From the NCBI GenBank assembly GCA_029210325.1, contig JARGPU010000004.1, positions 153,619-217,618 of the forward strand: DNA of 64,000 bases. Direction: 5' to 3'. Below are positions 37,104-46,078 of the stretch, in pieces. This DNA is from Alcanivoracaceae bacterium (GTDB lineage: Bacteria > Pseudomonadota > Gammaproteobacteria > Pseudomonadales > Alcanivoracaceae). Numbering within the stretch: position 1 is the first letter of the stretch; every line of letters begins with the position of its first letter. The notes beneath the pieces are model-generated. The model did not search any database. It was not told the DNA's origin and was given only the letters and a program-made list of their open reading frames with translations. A program made the translations under genes and the position numbers.

Positions 37104-39047
37104 TTGAGTCGTGTCGAACGTGTGCTGTGCGATGATGAACGTTTCGCCAGTCTGATCCCCGGTTTTGCCCCGCGAGCTCCGCAGCTGGAAATGGCCAAGG
37201 CGGTGGAACAGGCATTGTCTGACTCATCTGTGCTGGTGGTTGAGGCAGAAACCGGTACCGGTAAAACCTTGGCTTATCTAGTGCCCGCATTGCTGGCTGA
37301 TGGCCCGACTATTATCTCCACCGGCACCAAGAGTCTGCAGGAGCAGCTTTTCTTTCGTGATCTACCGGTTGTGTTGAAGGCTCTCGGCGTGCACAGGCGG
37401 GTGGCGCTGCTCAAGGGGCGGGCCAACTATCTGTGTCCTTACCGGTTGCAGCTGCACCTTGAAGAGGCGCGCTTTCAGACCCGAGACACTGCACTGCAGA
37501 TGCAAGTGGTGGCCCGTTGGGCGGCACGTACCGCCAGTGGCGATATCGCCGAGCTAAGGGAAATTCCTGAGGATGCGCCTGTCTGGCCCTGGGTAACCAG
37601 TACGACGGAGAACTGTCTTGGTCAGGACTGTCCGGAGCTGAGTCGCTGCCCGGTGATGCGCGCCCGTCAGGAAGCCCAGGAGGCAGATCTGGTGGTGGTT
37701 AATCACCACTTGTTTTTCGCCAATGCCGCACTGAAAGGTGAGGGGGTAACGGAACTGCTGCCAGCGGCCAATGCGGTGATTTTCGATGAGGCTCATCAGT
37801 TGCCTGATGTGGCCGCCACTTTTTTCGGTTCAACACTGAGCTCCCGGCAGCTGCAGGAGCTATGTAGTGATGCCATTAGCGAAGCGGCGCACAGCTCGGT
37901 GGACGTGCAGGGTCTGTCTGCACATACCAGTGCACTGGAGCGTAGTGCTGCAGACCTGCGTATCGCTCTCGGCCACGATGGCCGCAAGGAAACCTGGTCA
38001 GCGGTCAGCAGCATTGCTGAAGTGATCAAAGCGATGGAGGCTCTGGCACAGGCACTACTTGCCCTAGAGCAGTTCCTCGAGCCATACAGTCGCAGCAGCC
38101 GTGGCATGGAGTCCTGTCATCGCCGTGCTAGTGAGCAGCGGGCCAGCCTGCAGCGCTTTCAAAGTGGTCATGACGATAATCTGGTGTTTTGGTTCGAAAC
38201 CTTCAAGCGTGCTTTCCTGCTGCACGCCACGCCGTTGTCCGTAGCGGAGATGTTTGATGCCCATCGGGCACAGCAGCGTTGCAGCTGGATCTTTACCTCG
38301 GCCACCCTGTCAGTGGCGGGGAACTTCAGTCATTTTATTGAGCGACTGGGTATTTCAGATGCCGCCACACTGCGGCTGGAAAGTCCGTTTGATTTTCGCC
38401 GACAGGCGGTGCTCTACGTGCCCGAGGATCTGCCCACCCCGGACATGCCTGACTACACCAGTAGGCTAGTGGACAACATGGTACCGGTGATCGGGTCTGC
38501 CCGAGGCCGTACTTTTTTCCTGTTTACCAGTCATCGAGCCTTGCGCGAGGCTGCGGAGTTGCTGCGTGGACGGATTGAGTACCCTTTGTTGGTGCAGGGT
38601 GAGGCGGGACGTCGACAGTTACTGGAGGAATTTCGGGAGCATGGTAACGCGGTACTGCTCGGCACCAGCAGTTTCTGGGAGGGTATTGACGTAAGGGGCG
38701 AGGCGCTCAGCTGTGTCATAATTGATCGCCTGCCGTTTGCCTCACCGGGAGACCCGGTTGCTGCGGCGCGTATAGAAAGGATCAAACGTGAGCGTGGTAA
38801 TCCATTTCGTGATTATCAGCTGCCACAGGCGGTGCTGACGCTGCGTCAGGGCGCAGGCCGACTGATTCGCGATATCCACGACCATGGTGTGCTGGTCATC
38901 GCGGATCCGCGACTGATCGACAAGAGCTACGGCAAGCTATTTCTTGATAGTCTGCCGAGCATGACACGAACCCGGAAGCCTGAAGTGGTGGAACGGTTTT
39001 TTCGTTATATCGAGAATCGGGGCAACATTGAAACTGCTGGCAATTGA
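37104..39047 (+). CDS. yoaA: ATP-dependent DNA helicase YoaA (DinG/XPD family)
   Basis: The 647-residue superfamily 2 helicase has Walker A AETGTGKT (residues 48-55) and the DEAH box at 228-231. Four cysteines (C111, C171, C176, C182) form the Fe-S cluster typical of the XPD/DinG group. Its C-terminal helicase motifs include LGTSSFWEGIDVRGE and LRQGAGRLIRD. YoaA helps repair stalled forks with the clamp-loader protein chi. The start is TTG with AGGAG eight bases upstream. The end overlaps tsaB by 20 bases, the usual yoaA-tsaB order. Confidence 0.94.
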   Translation: MSRVERVLCDDERFASLIPGFAPRAPQLEMAKAVEQALSDSSVLVVEAETGTGKTLAYLVPALLADGPTIISTGTKSLQEQLFFRDLPVVLKALGVHRRVALLKGRANYLCPYRLQLHLEEARFQTRDTALQMQVVARWAARTASGDIAELREIPEDAPVWPWVTSTTENCLGQDCPELSRCPVMRARQEAQEADLVVVNHHLFFANAALKGEGVTELLPAANAVIFDEAHQLPDVAATFFGSTLSSRQLQELCSDAISEAAHSSVDVQGLSAHTSALERSAADLRIALGHDGRKETWSAVSSIAEVIKAMEALAQALLALEQFLEPYSRSSRGMESCHRRASEQRASLQRFQSGHDDNLVFWFETFKRAFLLHATPLSVAEMFDAHRAQQRCSWIFTSATLSVAGNFSHFIERLGISDAATLRLESPFDFRRQAVLYVPEDLPTPDMPDYTSRLVDNMVPVIGSARGRTFFLFTSHRALREAAELLRGRIEYPLLVQGEAGRRQLLEEFREHGNAVLLGTSSFWEGIDVRGEALSCVIIDRLPFASPGDPVAAARIERIKRERGNPFRDYQLPQAVLTLRQGAGRLIRDIHDHGVLVIADPRLIDKSYGKLFLDSLPSMTRTRKPEVVERFFRYIENRGNIETAGN

Positions 39048-39702
39048 AACCGCCACCGACAGTTGTTCGGTCGCATTGTGGCATAACGGTGAGGTGCGCG
39101 AGCATTTTGAAGCAGCCGCGCGGCGCCAGACCGAGCGAGTGTTGCCAATGGTGGAAGCGCTGCTCGCAGAGGCTGGCTGGAGGCTCAATGAGCTTGATGC
39201 CATCGGCTTTGGTCATGGCCCCGGCGCCTTTACCGGTGTCCGTGTGGCAGTGTCCGTGGCCCAGGGCCTCGGTTTTGCTGCCGGCTTGCCTTTGATAGGT
39301 ATTTCCACTCTGGCGGCAGCTGCCCATACGGCTGCAGGGCAATATGGTGATGGCGACTGGCTAATTGCCTTTGATGCGCGCATGAACGAACTGTATCTGG
39401 CGGGCTATCGTTGCCATCAGGGTGTGTTGGAAGTCCTGTTGCAGGACTGTCTAGCAGCGCCAACGCTTTTGCCAGAGCTGCCTGCCGGTGAATGGCGAGG
39501 CGCAGGCAGTGGTGAGTTGCACCTGCCTGCGCTGCGTGCTGCCTGGCCTGTACTGGGAGATTGGCAGGGTGAACTGCTGCCCCGAGCCTCTTCCGTTGCG
39601 GCGCTGGCAGCTCAGCAACATGCTCAGGGTGCCGGCGTGATAGCGGAACAGGCGCGGCCGGTCTATTTGCGCGACCGGGTTATTCAGGGAGCAATAAGAT
39701 GA
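39028..39702 (+). CDS. tsaB: tRNA threonylcarbamoyladenosine protein TsaB
   Basis: The 224-residue ASKHA-fold protein starts MKLLAIETATDSCSVALW and has the GHGPGAFTGVRV motif near residue 62. TsaB pairs with TsaD and TsaE to add t6A to tRNAs. The start is TTG at 39028 within the end of yoaA; no ATG fits the family start. It overlaps the next gene by four bases. Confidence 0.94.
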   Translation: MKLLAIETATDSCSVALWHNGEVREHFEAAARRQTERVLPMVEALLAEAGWRLNELDAIGFGHGPGAFTGVRVAVSVAQGLGFAAGLPLIGISTLAAAAHTAAGQYGDGDWLIAFDARMNELYLAGYRCHQGVLEVLLQDCLAAPTLLPELPAGEWRGAGSGELHLPALRAAWPVLGDWQGELLPRASSVAALAAQQHAQGAGVIAEQARPVYLRDRVIQGAIR

Positions 39703-40148
39703 GTAAACCTGCAGGATGGGATCTACCCAATCCGCATATTCTCAGCATGACAGTACCGGCTTCTGCTATTGATGTGATGGGGCATGCTAATAACGTCGAG
39801 TACCTGCGTTGGCTGGAACATACCGCATGGGATCACACCCGGGCACTGGCATTGGGCTGGGAACAATATCAGCAACTAAATCGTGGCATGGTGGCCCGTC
39901 GTACCGAGCTGGAATACCTGTCACCAGCGTTTGAAAACGATGAGCTGGAAATTGGCACTTGGATTGTCGAGAACGATAATCGCATCAGCATGGTGCGCCG
40001 GTACCAGGTTTGCCGTCCTGCGGATGGCATGACGTTGCTGCGTGGCCGCACCCGTTGGGTGTGTGTGGCGATTGATTCTGGTAAACCGCGGCGTATGCCT
40101 CCTGAGTTTATTGAAGGTTACGCTTTGACAGCCTGGGAAGATCAGTAA
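39699..40148 (+). CDS. Acyl-CoA thioesterase, hotdog fold (4HBT type)
   Basis: The 149-residue protein has the 4HBT active-site segment DVMGHANNVEYLRWLEHTAW with the Asp-x3-His pattern, then a beta-rich half (RRTELEYLSPAFENDELEIG). It likely hydrolyses a small acyl-CoA or acyl-ACP thioester; the substrate is unknown. It sits between tsaB (ATGA overlap) and uppP (no gap), so it is read in the same operon. Confidence 0.85.
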   Translation: MSKPAGWDLPNPHILSMTVPASAIDVMGHANNVEYLRWLEHTAWDHTRALALGWEQYQQLNRGMVARRTELEYLSPAFENDELEIGTWIVENDNRISMVRRYQVCRPADGMTLLRGRTRWVCVAIDSGKPRRMPPEFIEGYALTAWEDQ

Positions 40149-40946
40149 ATGGAGTGGATACAGCTGCTGGCGCTTGCCGTTATCCAGGGGCTGACTGAGT
40201 TTCTCCCGGTGTCCAGCTCTGCGCACCTGATTTTGCCGGCCCAGTTGCTGGGTTGGGAGGATCAGGGGCTAGCCTTCGATGTGGCAGTACATATTGGTAC
40301 TCTTGCGGCGGTGCTGTGGTACTACCGCAGCTATGTTGGCCGAATGACCGTTGGCGCTTTTCAGGGGGTGCAGACGCGCCAGATAAACCCTGACCTGAAA
40401 TTGGCGTTATTGCTTGTCTGGGCGACACTGCCGGCGGTAATCGGAGGTTTTCTGTTCAAGGATGTGCTCGAAGAGCACGGCCGTTCGGTGGCGGTGATTA
40501 CTGCCACTACGTTGCTGTTCGGCGCGTTGCTGTGGGTCGCCGACCGGCGTGGCAGTCAGCGCATTTCATTGGCAGCGGTGGGGCTAGGGGTTGCCACCCT
40601 GATTGGTCTGGCCCAGGCGTTAGCTCTGATACCCGGCACTTCGCGCAGCGGCATTACTATCACGGCGGCACTGCTGCTGGGGCTGCACCGGGAAGATGCG
40701 GCCAACTTCTCCTTTTTGCTGTCGATCCCGGTGATCCTTGGTGCGGTGGTGCTGATGATTGCGGAGCTGGCTTCCGAACCGCAAATTTTTTCTATGCTGC
40801 AGCTGCTGGTGGCGACCATGGCCAGTGGCGTGGTGGCGTATCTGACCATCGCATTTTTTATCCGCCTGGTGAACCAGCTGGGCATGTTGCCGTTTGTGAT
40901 TTACAGACTGCTGCTTGGTCTGGTGCTGTTGGTTTTTTTCCTGTGA
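40149..40946 (+). CDS. uppP: Undecaprenyl-diphosphate phosphatase
   Basis: The 265-residue membrane protein has the two BacA/UppP signatures, GLTEFLPVSSSAHL near residue 15 and PGTSRSGITI near residue 160, among about eight hydrophobic helices. It recycles the lipid carrier for cell-wall synthesis and gives bacitracin resistance when abundant. It starts directly after the thioesterase stop and overlaps rsmJ by four bases. Confidence 0.96.
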   Translation: MEWIQLLALAVIQGLTEFLPVSSSAHLILPAQLLGWEDQGLAFDVAVHIGTLAAVLWYYRSYVGRMTVGAFQGVQTRQINPDLKLALLLVWATLPAVIGGFLFKDVLEEHGRSVAVITATTLLFGALLWVADRRGSQRISLAAVGLGVATLIGLAQALALIPGTSRSGITITAALLLGLHREDAANFSFLLSIPVILGAVVLMIAELASEPQIFSMLQLLVATMASGVVAYLTIAFFIRLVNQLGMLPFVIYRLLLGLVLLVFFL

Positions 40947-41665
40947 AGCTCGCCGCCTTGCCGGGAACGCCGGATGTTGGTGCGTTGAGTGTGATGGATG
41001 AAGAAGCAGCCGCTCAGGCGGGTGTCGACATGCTGCTCGGGGTCAACGATGGACGCTTGGCGCTGTGGCGCCCTGAGGGCCATGAGACGCCGCTCTGCGT
41101 CGACTTCGATGGTGGCCAGCTGGGTTACCGACTGGCGGCTGACAGAGTGCGTCACGAGCGTCTGGTGCGGGCGGCGGGCAAGATTAGTGACAATGGCGTG
41201 CTGGTGGATGCCACCGCCGGTCTCGGGCGGGATTCTGCGCTGCTGGCCAGAGCAGGCTGGCAAGTCACCATGCTGGAGCGACAGCCGGTACTGCAGGCCC
41301 TGCTGGCGGATGGCCTGGCACGTAGTCGCGAGCTGGCGGGACAGATGGCGCTGGTCGCCGAAGACAGTGTGGTCTGGCTGACCGAGCATCCCCGGATAGC
41401 CGAAGTGGTGTATCTCGATCCTATGTTTCCTGAGCGCGACAAATCTGCTGCGATCAAGAAAGAACTGCTCTGGCTACAGTGGCTGTGTGGCTCTGACAGC
41501 GCTGCGTCGGAGGAACGGCTACTGCAAGCGGCCCTGACCGCGGCGCGGCGCCGGGTGGTGGTGAAGCGGCCGTTACGGGCGCCGCCACTGGCTGGCCATA
41601 CGCCAGCTTCTTCCCTTACGGGCAAAACCGTGCGCTTCGACATCTATCCCTGCCATGCCGCCTAG
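40943..41665 (+). CDS. rsmJ: 16S rRNA (guanine-1516-N2)-methyltransferase
   Basis: The 240-residue protein has the SAM-binding motif VDATAGLGRDSALLA and the family motif YLDPMFPERDKSAAIKKEL. RsmJ (YhiQ) methylates G1516 of 16S rRNA. The GTG at 40943 overlaps the uppP stop (GTGA) and is the best start; an ATG at 40994 is an alternative. The open frame extends much further 5' inside uppP in another phase, but that part is a shadow. Its stop is 17 bases from the convergent plsB stop. Confidence 0.92.
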   Translation: MKLAALPGTPDVGALSVMDEEAAAQAGVDMLLGVNDGRLALWRPEGHETPLCVDFDGGQLGYRLAADRVRHERLVRAAGKISDNGVLVDATAGLGRDSALLARAGWQVTMLERQPVLQALLADGLARSRELAGQMALVAEDSVVWLTEHPRIAEVVYLDPMFPERDKSAAIKKELLWLQWLCGSDSAASEERLLQAALTAARRRVVVKRPLRAPPLAGHTPASSLTGKTVRFDIYPCHAA

Positions 41666-41682
41666 CCTGAGGGCAGTGAGCT

Positions 41683-44157
41683 TCAAGAGGCAGGAATGGA
41701 TAGCCGGGTAATACGCAAGATGGTCTGATTGATCTCGACACTGAGAATTCGACTGGCTTCATCATCCAGTGCTTGCAGGCGATCATCAAATTCCAGCATG
41801 CCTGCGTCATTGCTGCGTACCAGCCCGTGCAGGCGCAGCTGATTGATAAAGTTGCGCAGCACGTTACGATCGAAAAATTCTGGTGAGTTGAACTCATGCA
41901 GCAGCGATAGCCGCTGAGCAGTTTGGTAGGCGAGCTCTTCAAGTCGCTCATTATCGATCACGCCGCTGCCTTGCTGGACCAGCACCCGAATAGTTAAAGA
42001 GAAGCGCTCCAGAGCCTGTTGAACCGTCTGGCCAAGATGGTCCAGTAGGTCCGCCTCGATGGAGTGCTGGGACGCACCTTTCAAAAAGTCACCATCGCGA
42101 CTGATCAGCCCCTGCTGCTCCAGTACGGCAATGGTACTGTCTATGATCGCATCAAGCTGCTGCCCCGATTGCCATGGCAGGAAGTACTCGGTGCGGAAGA
42201 ACGGATAAAGCAGGTTAACCAGTCGATACAGCTGACGTAGTTCTATCCGGCGAGCATTATCAAACAGCGCGCTGATCATGCCGGGCAGAATAAACAGATG
42301 CAGGCTGTTGTTGCGCACATAAGTCATCTGCAGAGCAGTGACCGGGTCGGTGCTCACCAGCGCGCCAAGCGGGTGTTCGATACGGCGCAGGAACTCGTGC
42401 TCAATGCCGTAATCGATAATTGCCTGTGGGTCATGCTCGGCAATGGCAGTATCGGGTGAAAAGCGAGCATCGCTCAGTAGGGTGAGGTAAAGGCCTAACT
42501 GACGGCGTAACTGCTCCTCGTCCATGGTGTGTTTCGGGGTAGCCAGTACCGCCAGACTCAGCAGGTTGACCGGGTTGGCCACCGCAGCACTGTTAATGCC
42601 TGTTACCACAGCATCACCAAGCTGGCTAATGCTTTGCTTGAACCACTCCGGGGAGCTGTCACCAATATCTCTTTGGCTGCGCCAGTCGGGGGCACTTTGA
42701 TCAAGAAAGTCGGACAGAATAAGCGGCTCACCAAAGTTGACATGAACCTCGCCGAAATGACTACGTAGCAGCGACAGAGACGATGAAATCAAGCCAAACA
42801 GGGACTCCTTTTTCTTCTTCGCCCCATGCATCTCGCCGATGTAGGAGCGCGCTTCGATGACTTTTTCATAGCCGATATAGACGGGTACAAAGGCGACTGG
42901 TTTATTGGCATCCCGAAGGAAGCTACGCACGGTCATTGCCAGCATGCCGGTTTTCGGCTGCAGCATCCGGCCTGAGCGGCTGCGCCCGCCCTCGACAAAG
43001 TACTCGATAGAGAAGCCGCGGGTAACCATGGTGTGCAGGTACTCGTTGAATACTGCCGAGTACAGCGGGTTACCCTTGAATGTTCGGCGCATGAAGAAGG
43101 CTCCGGCACGGCGCAGGATGCTGCCGACAACGGGCATATTCAGGTTGATACCGGCGGCAATATGTGGCGGCACCAGATTATTGCGCTGAACCACAAAGGA
43201 CAGCAGCAGATAATCAATATGGCTGCGATGGCAGGGCACGTAGATGACTTCGTGCTCGCGAGCTACCTGGCGTAACTTGTCGATGTTGTATAGCCGGATA
43301 CCGTCGTAGAGTTGATTCCAGACCCAATTCAGCAGGACTTCGAGAAAGCGAATTACGGTGTAGGAGTAATCCGCAGCGATTTCCCGGGCGTAGCTGCGCG
43401 CCCGCGCCACCATCTTGGCTTCGCTGGTATTTTCCTCTTTGGCAGTGTGCTGAATAGCAGCGCGCACCTGAGCGCTTTCCACCAACGTGTTGACCAGAGT
43501 TCGGCGGTGCGACAAGTCAGGGCCGATAATGGCTTCTTGTTGGCGCCGGAAGTGCACTCGCAGGATGCGCTGGGCCTTGCGCGAAACGCGCGGGTCATCA
43601 TCACTTTCGTCAACCAGTTGGCGCAGCGACATCGGTTGGCTGAAGTGGACCAGCAGCTGGCGGCCCTGAGTGAGAACGATAACAATCTTCTTGAGGAAGC
43701 CTGGCGCTGACCAGTTGTCCGAGAAAATGATCTTCCACAGAGAGTTTTCTTTTTCCGGGCGTCGTCCCCAAAAAACGGAAACCGGCACCAGTTGAACATC
43801 CAGAGTGGCATCCTTACGCAAGGCGCTAATCAGATGTTCCATTCGCTGAGGGCTGGCACTGACCCGGTCACGGCCAAAGATAGGCCGACGGTAAATGGCA
43901 AAACTACGCCGGCGTAGATGCTGGTCAGCAAAATCCACCGAGGCCAACGGCGAAGGTAGCTTCATCCGCCTGGTTTCACGCTCCACCACCAGTATGTCGC
44001 TCATTGCCGCATCGCGCAGCACGTAGACCACCGGAGTGTCCGGGTAAACCCCCAGAGCATCCAGATCGTCAAGCTGTTCGGTGGCGCGGGTATAAAGATT
44101 GAGGATCAGACGGGCGAAAGCGAAAACCAGTTTGTCCAGACCAAGCCAAGGGCTCAT
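41683..44157 (-). CDS. plsB: Glycerol-3-phosphate 1-O-acyltransferase
   Basis: The 824-residue membrane-associated enzyme has the acyltransferase motifs in order: PCHRSHIDYLLLSF (block I), RRAGAFFMRRTFKGNPLY (block II) and YFVEGGRSRSGRML (block III), with VPVYIGYEKV as block IV. It makes lysophosphatidic acid, the first step of phospholipid synthesis. The length and long N-terminal domain are those of PlsB, not PlsY. I start at the ATG at 44157; a GTG two codons earlier (44163) is equally open. It faces rsmJ at its 3' end and tetR is upstream on the same strand. Confidence 0.95.
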   Translation of the reverse strand: MSPWLGLDKLVFAFARLILNLYTRATEQLDDLDALGVYPDTPVVYVLRDAAMSDILVVERETRRMKLPSPLASVDFADQHLRRRSFAIYRRPIFGRDRVSASPQRMEHLISALRKDATLDVQLVPVSVFWGRRPEKENSLWKIIFSDNWSAPGFLKKIVIVLTQGRQLLVHFSQPMSLRQLVDESDDDPRVSRKAQRILRVHFRRQQEAIIGPDLSHRRTLVNTLVESAQVRAAIQHTAKEENTSEAKMVARARSYAREIAADYSYTVIRFLEVLLNWVWNQLYDGIRLYNIDKLRQVAREHEVIYVPCHRSHIDYLLLSFVVQRNNLVPPHIAAGINLNMPVVGSILRRAGAFFMRRTFKGNPLYSAVFNEYLHTMVTRGFSIEYFVEGGRSRSGRMLQPKTGMLAMTVRSFLRDANKPVAFVPVYIGYEKVIEARSYIGEMHGAKKKKESLFGLISSSLSLLRSHFGEVHVNFGEPLILSDFLDQSAPDWRSQRDIGDSSPEWFKQSISQLGDAVVTGINSAAVANPVNLLSLAVLATPKHTMDEEQLRRQLGLYLTLLSDARFSPDTAIAEHDPQAIIDYGIEHEFLRRIEHPLGALVSTDPVTALQMTYVRNNSLHLFILPGMISALFDNARRIELRQLYRLVNLLYPFFRTEYFLPWQSGQQLDAIIDSTIAVLEQQGLISRDGDFLKGASQHSIEADLLDHLGQTVQQALERFSLTIRVLVQQGSGVIDNERLEELAYQTAQRLSLLHEFNSPEFFDRNVLRNFINQLRLHGLVRSNDAGMLEFDDRLQALDDEASRILSVEINQTILRITRLSIPAS

Positions 44158-44271
44158 GGGCACTCGTATGCAGTGAAATCAGGGTGAAAGTGTAAACAAC
44201 GGCGCCGAACATGGACAGAAACTCACCCCCCCGACTGCGCCAGAAGTGGCCCTGCAAGCTGTTTCAAGATG

Positions 44272-44895
44272 TTACCTGGCCGGAAAAGACTGCTTGCTAC
44301 CCGCTGCGGGCAAGCCAAGCATGGTCATCAGGCGGGCACAGAACAGTGGTCGAGTTTCTGCCAGAGAAAACAGTTTTGGTGAGAATAGCCAGCTTTGAGT
44401 TATACCCATAAGGAAGGTGTAGCACAGCAGCCCTTCGGTTTCGGCGTCTGAGCTGCGTTTAAGCTCTGCTATGCGTCGCCCCAGTGTGGTGACGATGGTT
44501 TTACTTAGCTGCCTTTCACGACGAATGGTTTTTGCCATTACATCGGTAAGCTCTGTCTTGTTAAGCAGAATTTCAAAGGATTGCCGGTAGGCACGGTCTT
44601 CAATCAGCAGGCGGAACCACTCGGCAACAAAGTCATCTATGGCGCGCCGTGGATCAGCTTCGCGGTCTGCCCTGTCCACCATCTGCTGTAGCGGAGTTTG
44701 CGAGTAGCCGAGAATTGCCTGGAACAGCTCGTCCTTGTTCTTGAAGTGCCAATAGATGGGGCCTCGGCTGTAGCCTGTTTCGGCAGCAATCATGGCAAGG
44801 GTGGTTTGAGAGTAGCCATTGCGGCTGAACAGTTTTAGAGCTGCTTCAATGACTTTTTGACGGGTTTTTTCCGCATCTTTTTTGCTGCGTCTCAT
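44272..44895 (-). CDS. TetR/AcrR-type transcriptional regulator
   Basis: The 207-residue repressor has a TetR N-terminal DNA-binding domain: TRQKVIEAALKLFSRNGYSQ, then the helix-turn-helix and the turn segment GYSRGPIYWHFKNKDELF. The C-terminal half resembles the AcrR/TtgR-type ligand domain (EWFRLLIEDRAYRQSFEILL). Regulators of this type usually control efflux pumps, but none is nearby. The neighbours are a solute-binding protein and a glutamine-synthetase-like gene on the same strand. An AcrR-like palindrome lies between that gene and the alpha/beta hydrolase at 47501-47523, so I infer that it controls this part of the guanidine island. Confidence 0.85.
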   Translation of the reverse strand: MRRSKKDAEKTRQKVIEAALKLFSRNGYSQTTLAMIAAETGYSRGPIYWHFKNKDELFQAILGYSQTPLQQMVDRADREADPRRAIDDFVAEWFRLLIEDRAYRQSFEILLNKTELTDVMAKTIRRERQLSKTIVTTLGRRIAELKRSSDAETEGLLCYTFLMGITQSWLFSPKLFSLAETRPLFCARLMTMLGLPAAGSKQSFPAR

Positions 44896-44909
44896 GCTCT
44901 GCCTGACAG

Positions 44910-44938
44910 TTCGATAAAGCGGGGGCGTGGCCCCCGCT
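44910..44938 (-). terminator. Probable terminator between the solute-binding protein gene and tetR
   Basis: On the minus strand AGCGGGGGC and GCCCCCGCT form a 9-bp GC stem with a three-base loop, followed by TTTATC. It lies 13 bases past the stop of the solute-binding protein gene. The T run is short, so termination may be partial. Confidence 0.65.
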
Positions 44939-44951
44939 GGTAGATCAGACC

Positions 44952-46025
44952 TCAGAGTTTACCCTGTGCGGCCATTTCCATGTAGCTGGTATCGAAGCGC
45001 AGTTTCAGGTTGCTCTGGTCGCCCATGCTTTTACCATCTGGAAAGCTGATGCCGACAAAATCAGCATCCGTGGCGCCTTCGCCAAGCAAGCCGTGCCCGA
45101 AGGAGAACTGGCGTACTGCTTCCATAGCGGAAAATGCCTGTTCGCTTTTTACGAAGCTAACTGCATCAGCCGGCTTCCAGAACATCTTCATGCCGGCCAG
45201 CTGGGCTTCGTAGCCAGCCTGATCCGTGCCGGAGGCCTCACCAAGGGAGGCACGCATTTTCTGCCCTTCGACAGTATCGCTTTCCAGAATGGTCATCATC
45301 TCAAACCAGGCTCCGACCATGGCCTTGCCCAGTGCGGGGTTGGCCTTCAGGGTATCAGTGTTGACTACGGTCAAGTCCTTGATGTGACCTGGGATCTGGC
45401 TTGAGTCATAGATCTTGGTGGAGCCCGGGGTGGCTGCGACGTCGTCAAGCAGCGGGTTCCAGGTCACAACACTGGTGACATCCTTAGTCTGATAAGCAGA
45501 TACGATGTCGGCATCAGAGGTATTGACCAGGGTGACGTCGCGTTCGCGCAGTCCGACGCTGTCCAATGCACGGGCCAGCAAGTAGTGGGACACGGACAGC
45601 TCAACCAAATGGAGCTTGCTGCCTTTCAGATCCTTTACCGACTTGGCGGTCTTGGAGACGATGCCGTCGTTGCCGTTGGAGTAGTCACCAACAATCAACG
45701 CGGTGGTATCAACACCGCTGGCTGACGGAATGGACAGGGCGTCCATGCTGGTGCAGACCACTGCATCAAACTGGCCGGCGGTGAATTGGTTGATCGACTC
45801 GATGTAGTCGTTGATCTGCACGATATCCACTTCGATGCCGTACTTGTCTGCCCACTTGTCCATGATTCCAGATTTGTCTGCATACTCCCAAGGCATCCAG
45901 CCAGCGTAGATGGTCCAGGCGATGGTGAACTTTTTCTTTTCGGCGGCAATTGCCCCAGGAGCGGCTACTAACATAACGCCAGCCAGCAGGGCGGCGCTAA
46001 GGCGGGTGATGATGGAAACTTTCAT
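44952..46025 (-). CDS. ABC transporter substrate-binding protein (NMT1/SsuA-like), probable guanidine uptake
   Basis: The 357-residue exported protein has a signal peptide ending GAIAA near residue 28. The binding-protein body starts KFTIAWTIYAGWMPWEYADK. It matches the NMT1/THI5-SsuA-like 'putative urea ABC transporter substrate-binding' proteins found with urea-amidolyase clusters. The permease and ATPase are 3-4 kb away on the plus strand, next to guanidine-degradation genes, so guanidine is the likely ligand by context. The ATG at 46025 has GGAGG seven bases upstream. It follows the glutamine-synthetase-like gene by 53 bases and is likely cotranscribed with it. Confidence 0.82.
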   Translation of the reverse strand: MKVSIITRLSAALLAGVMLVAAPGAIAAEKKKFTIAWTIYAGWMPWEYADKSGIMDKWADKYGIEVDIVQINDYIESINQFTAGQFDAVVCTSMDALSIPSASGVDTTALIVGDYSNGNDGIVSKTAKSVKDLKGSKLHLVELSVSHYLLARALDSVGLRERDVTLVNTSDADIVSAYQTKDVTSVVTWNPLLDDVAATPGSTKIYDSSQIPGHIKDLTVVNTDTLKANPALGKAMVGAWFEMMTILESDTVEGQKMRASLGEASGTDQAGYEAQLAGMKMFWKPADAVSFVKSEQAFSAMEAVRQFSFGHGLLGEGATDADFVGISFPDGKSMGDQSNLKLRFDTSYMEMAAQGKL

Positions 46026-46078
46026 GGTCAACCTCCAGTATGGTTACGCGTGTTATCTAGCAATTTACGAGCCAGAAC

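Noticed and set aside
36922..37107. 61-codon frame ending in a TTGA overlap with yoaA
   Set aside because: The overlap is tempting, but the ATG lies inside the T run of a terminator, there is no ribosome binding site, and the protein is unlike anything I know.
40532..40942. Long N-terminal extension of rsmJ inside uppP
   Set aside because: It is a shadow of uppP in another phase; the family start fits the GTG at 40943.
41683..44157. Several plus-strand frames inside plsB
   Set aside because: They are antisense to a gene with all acyltransferase motifs intact.
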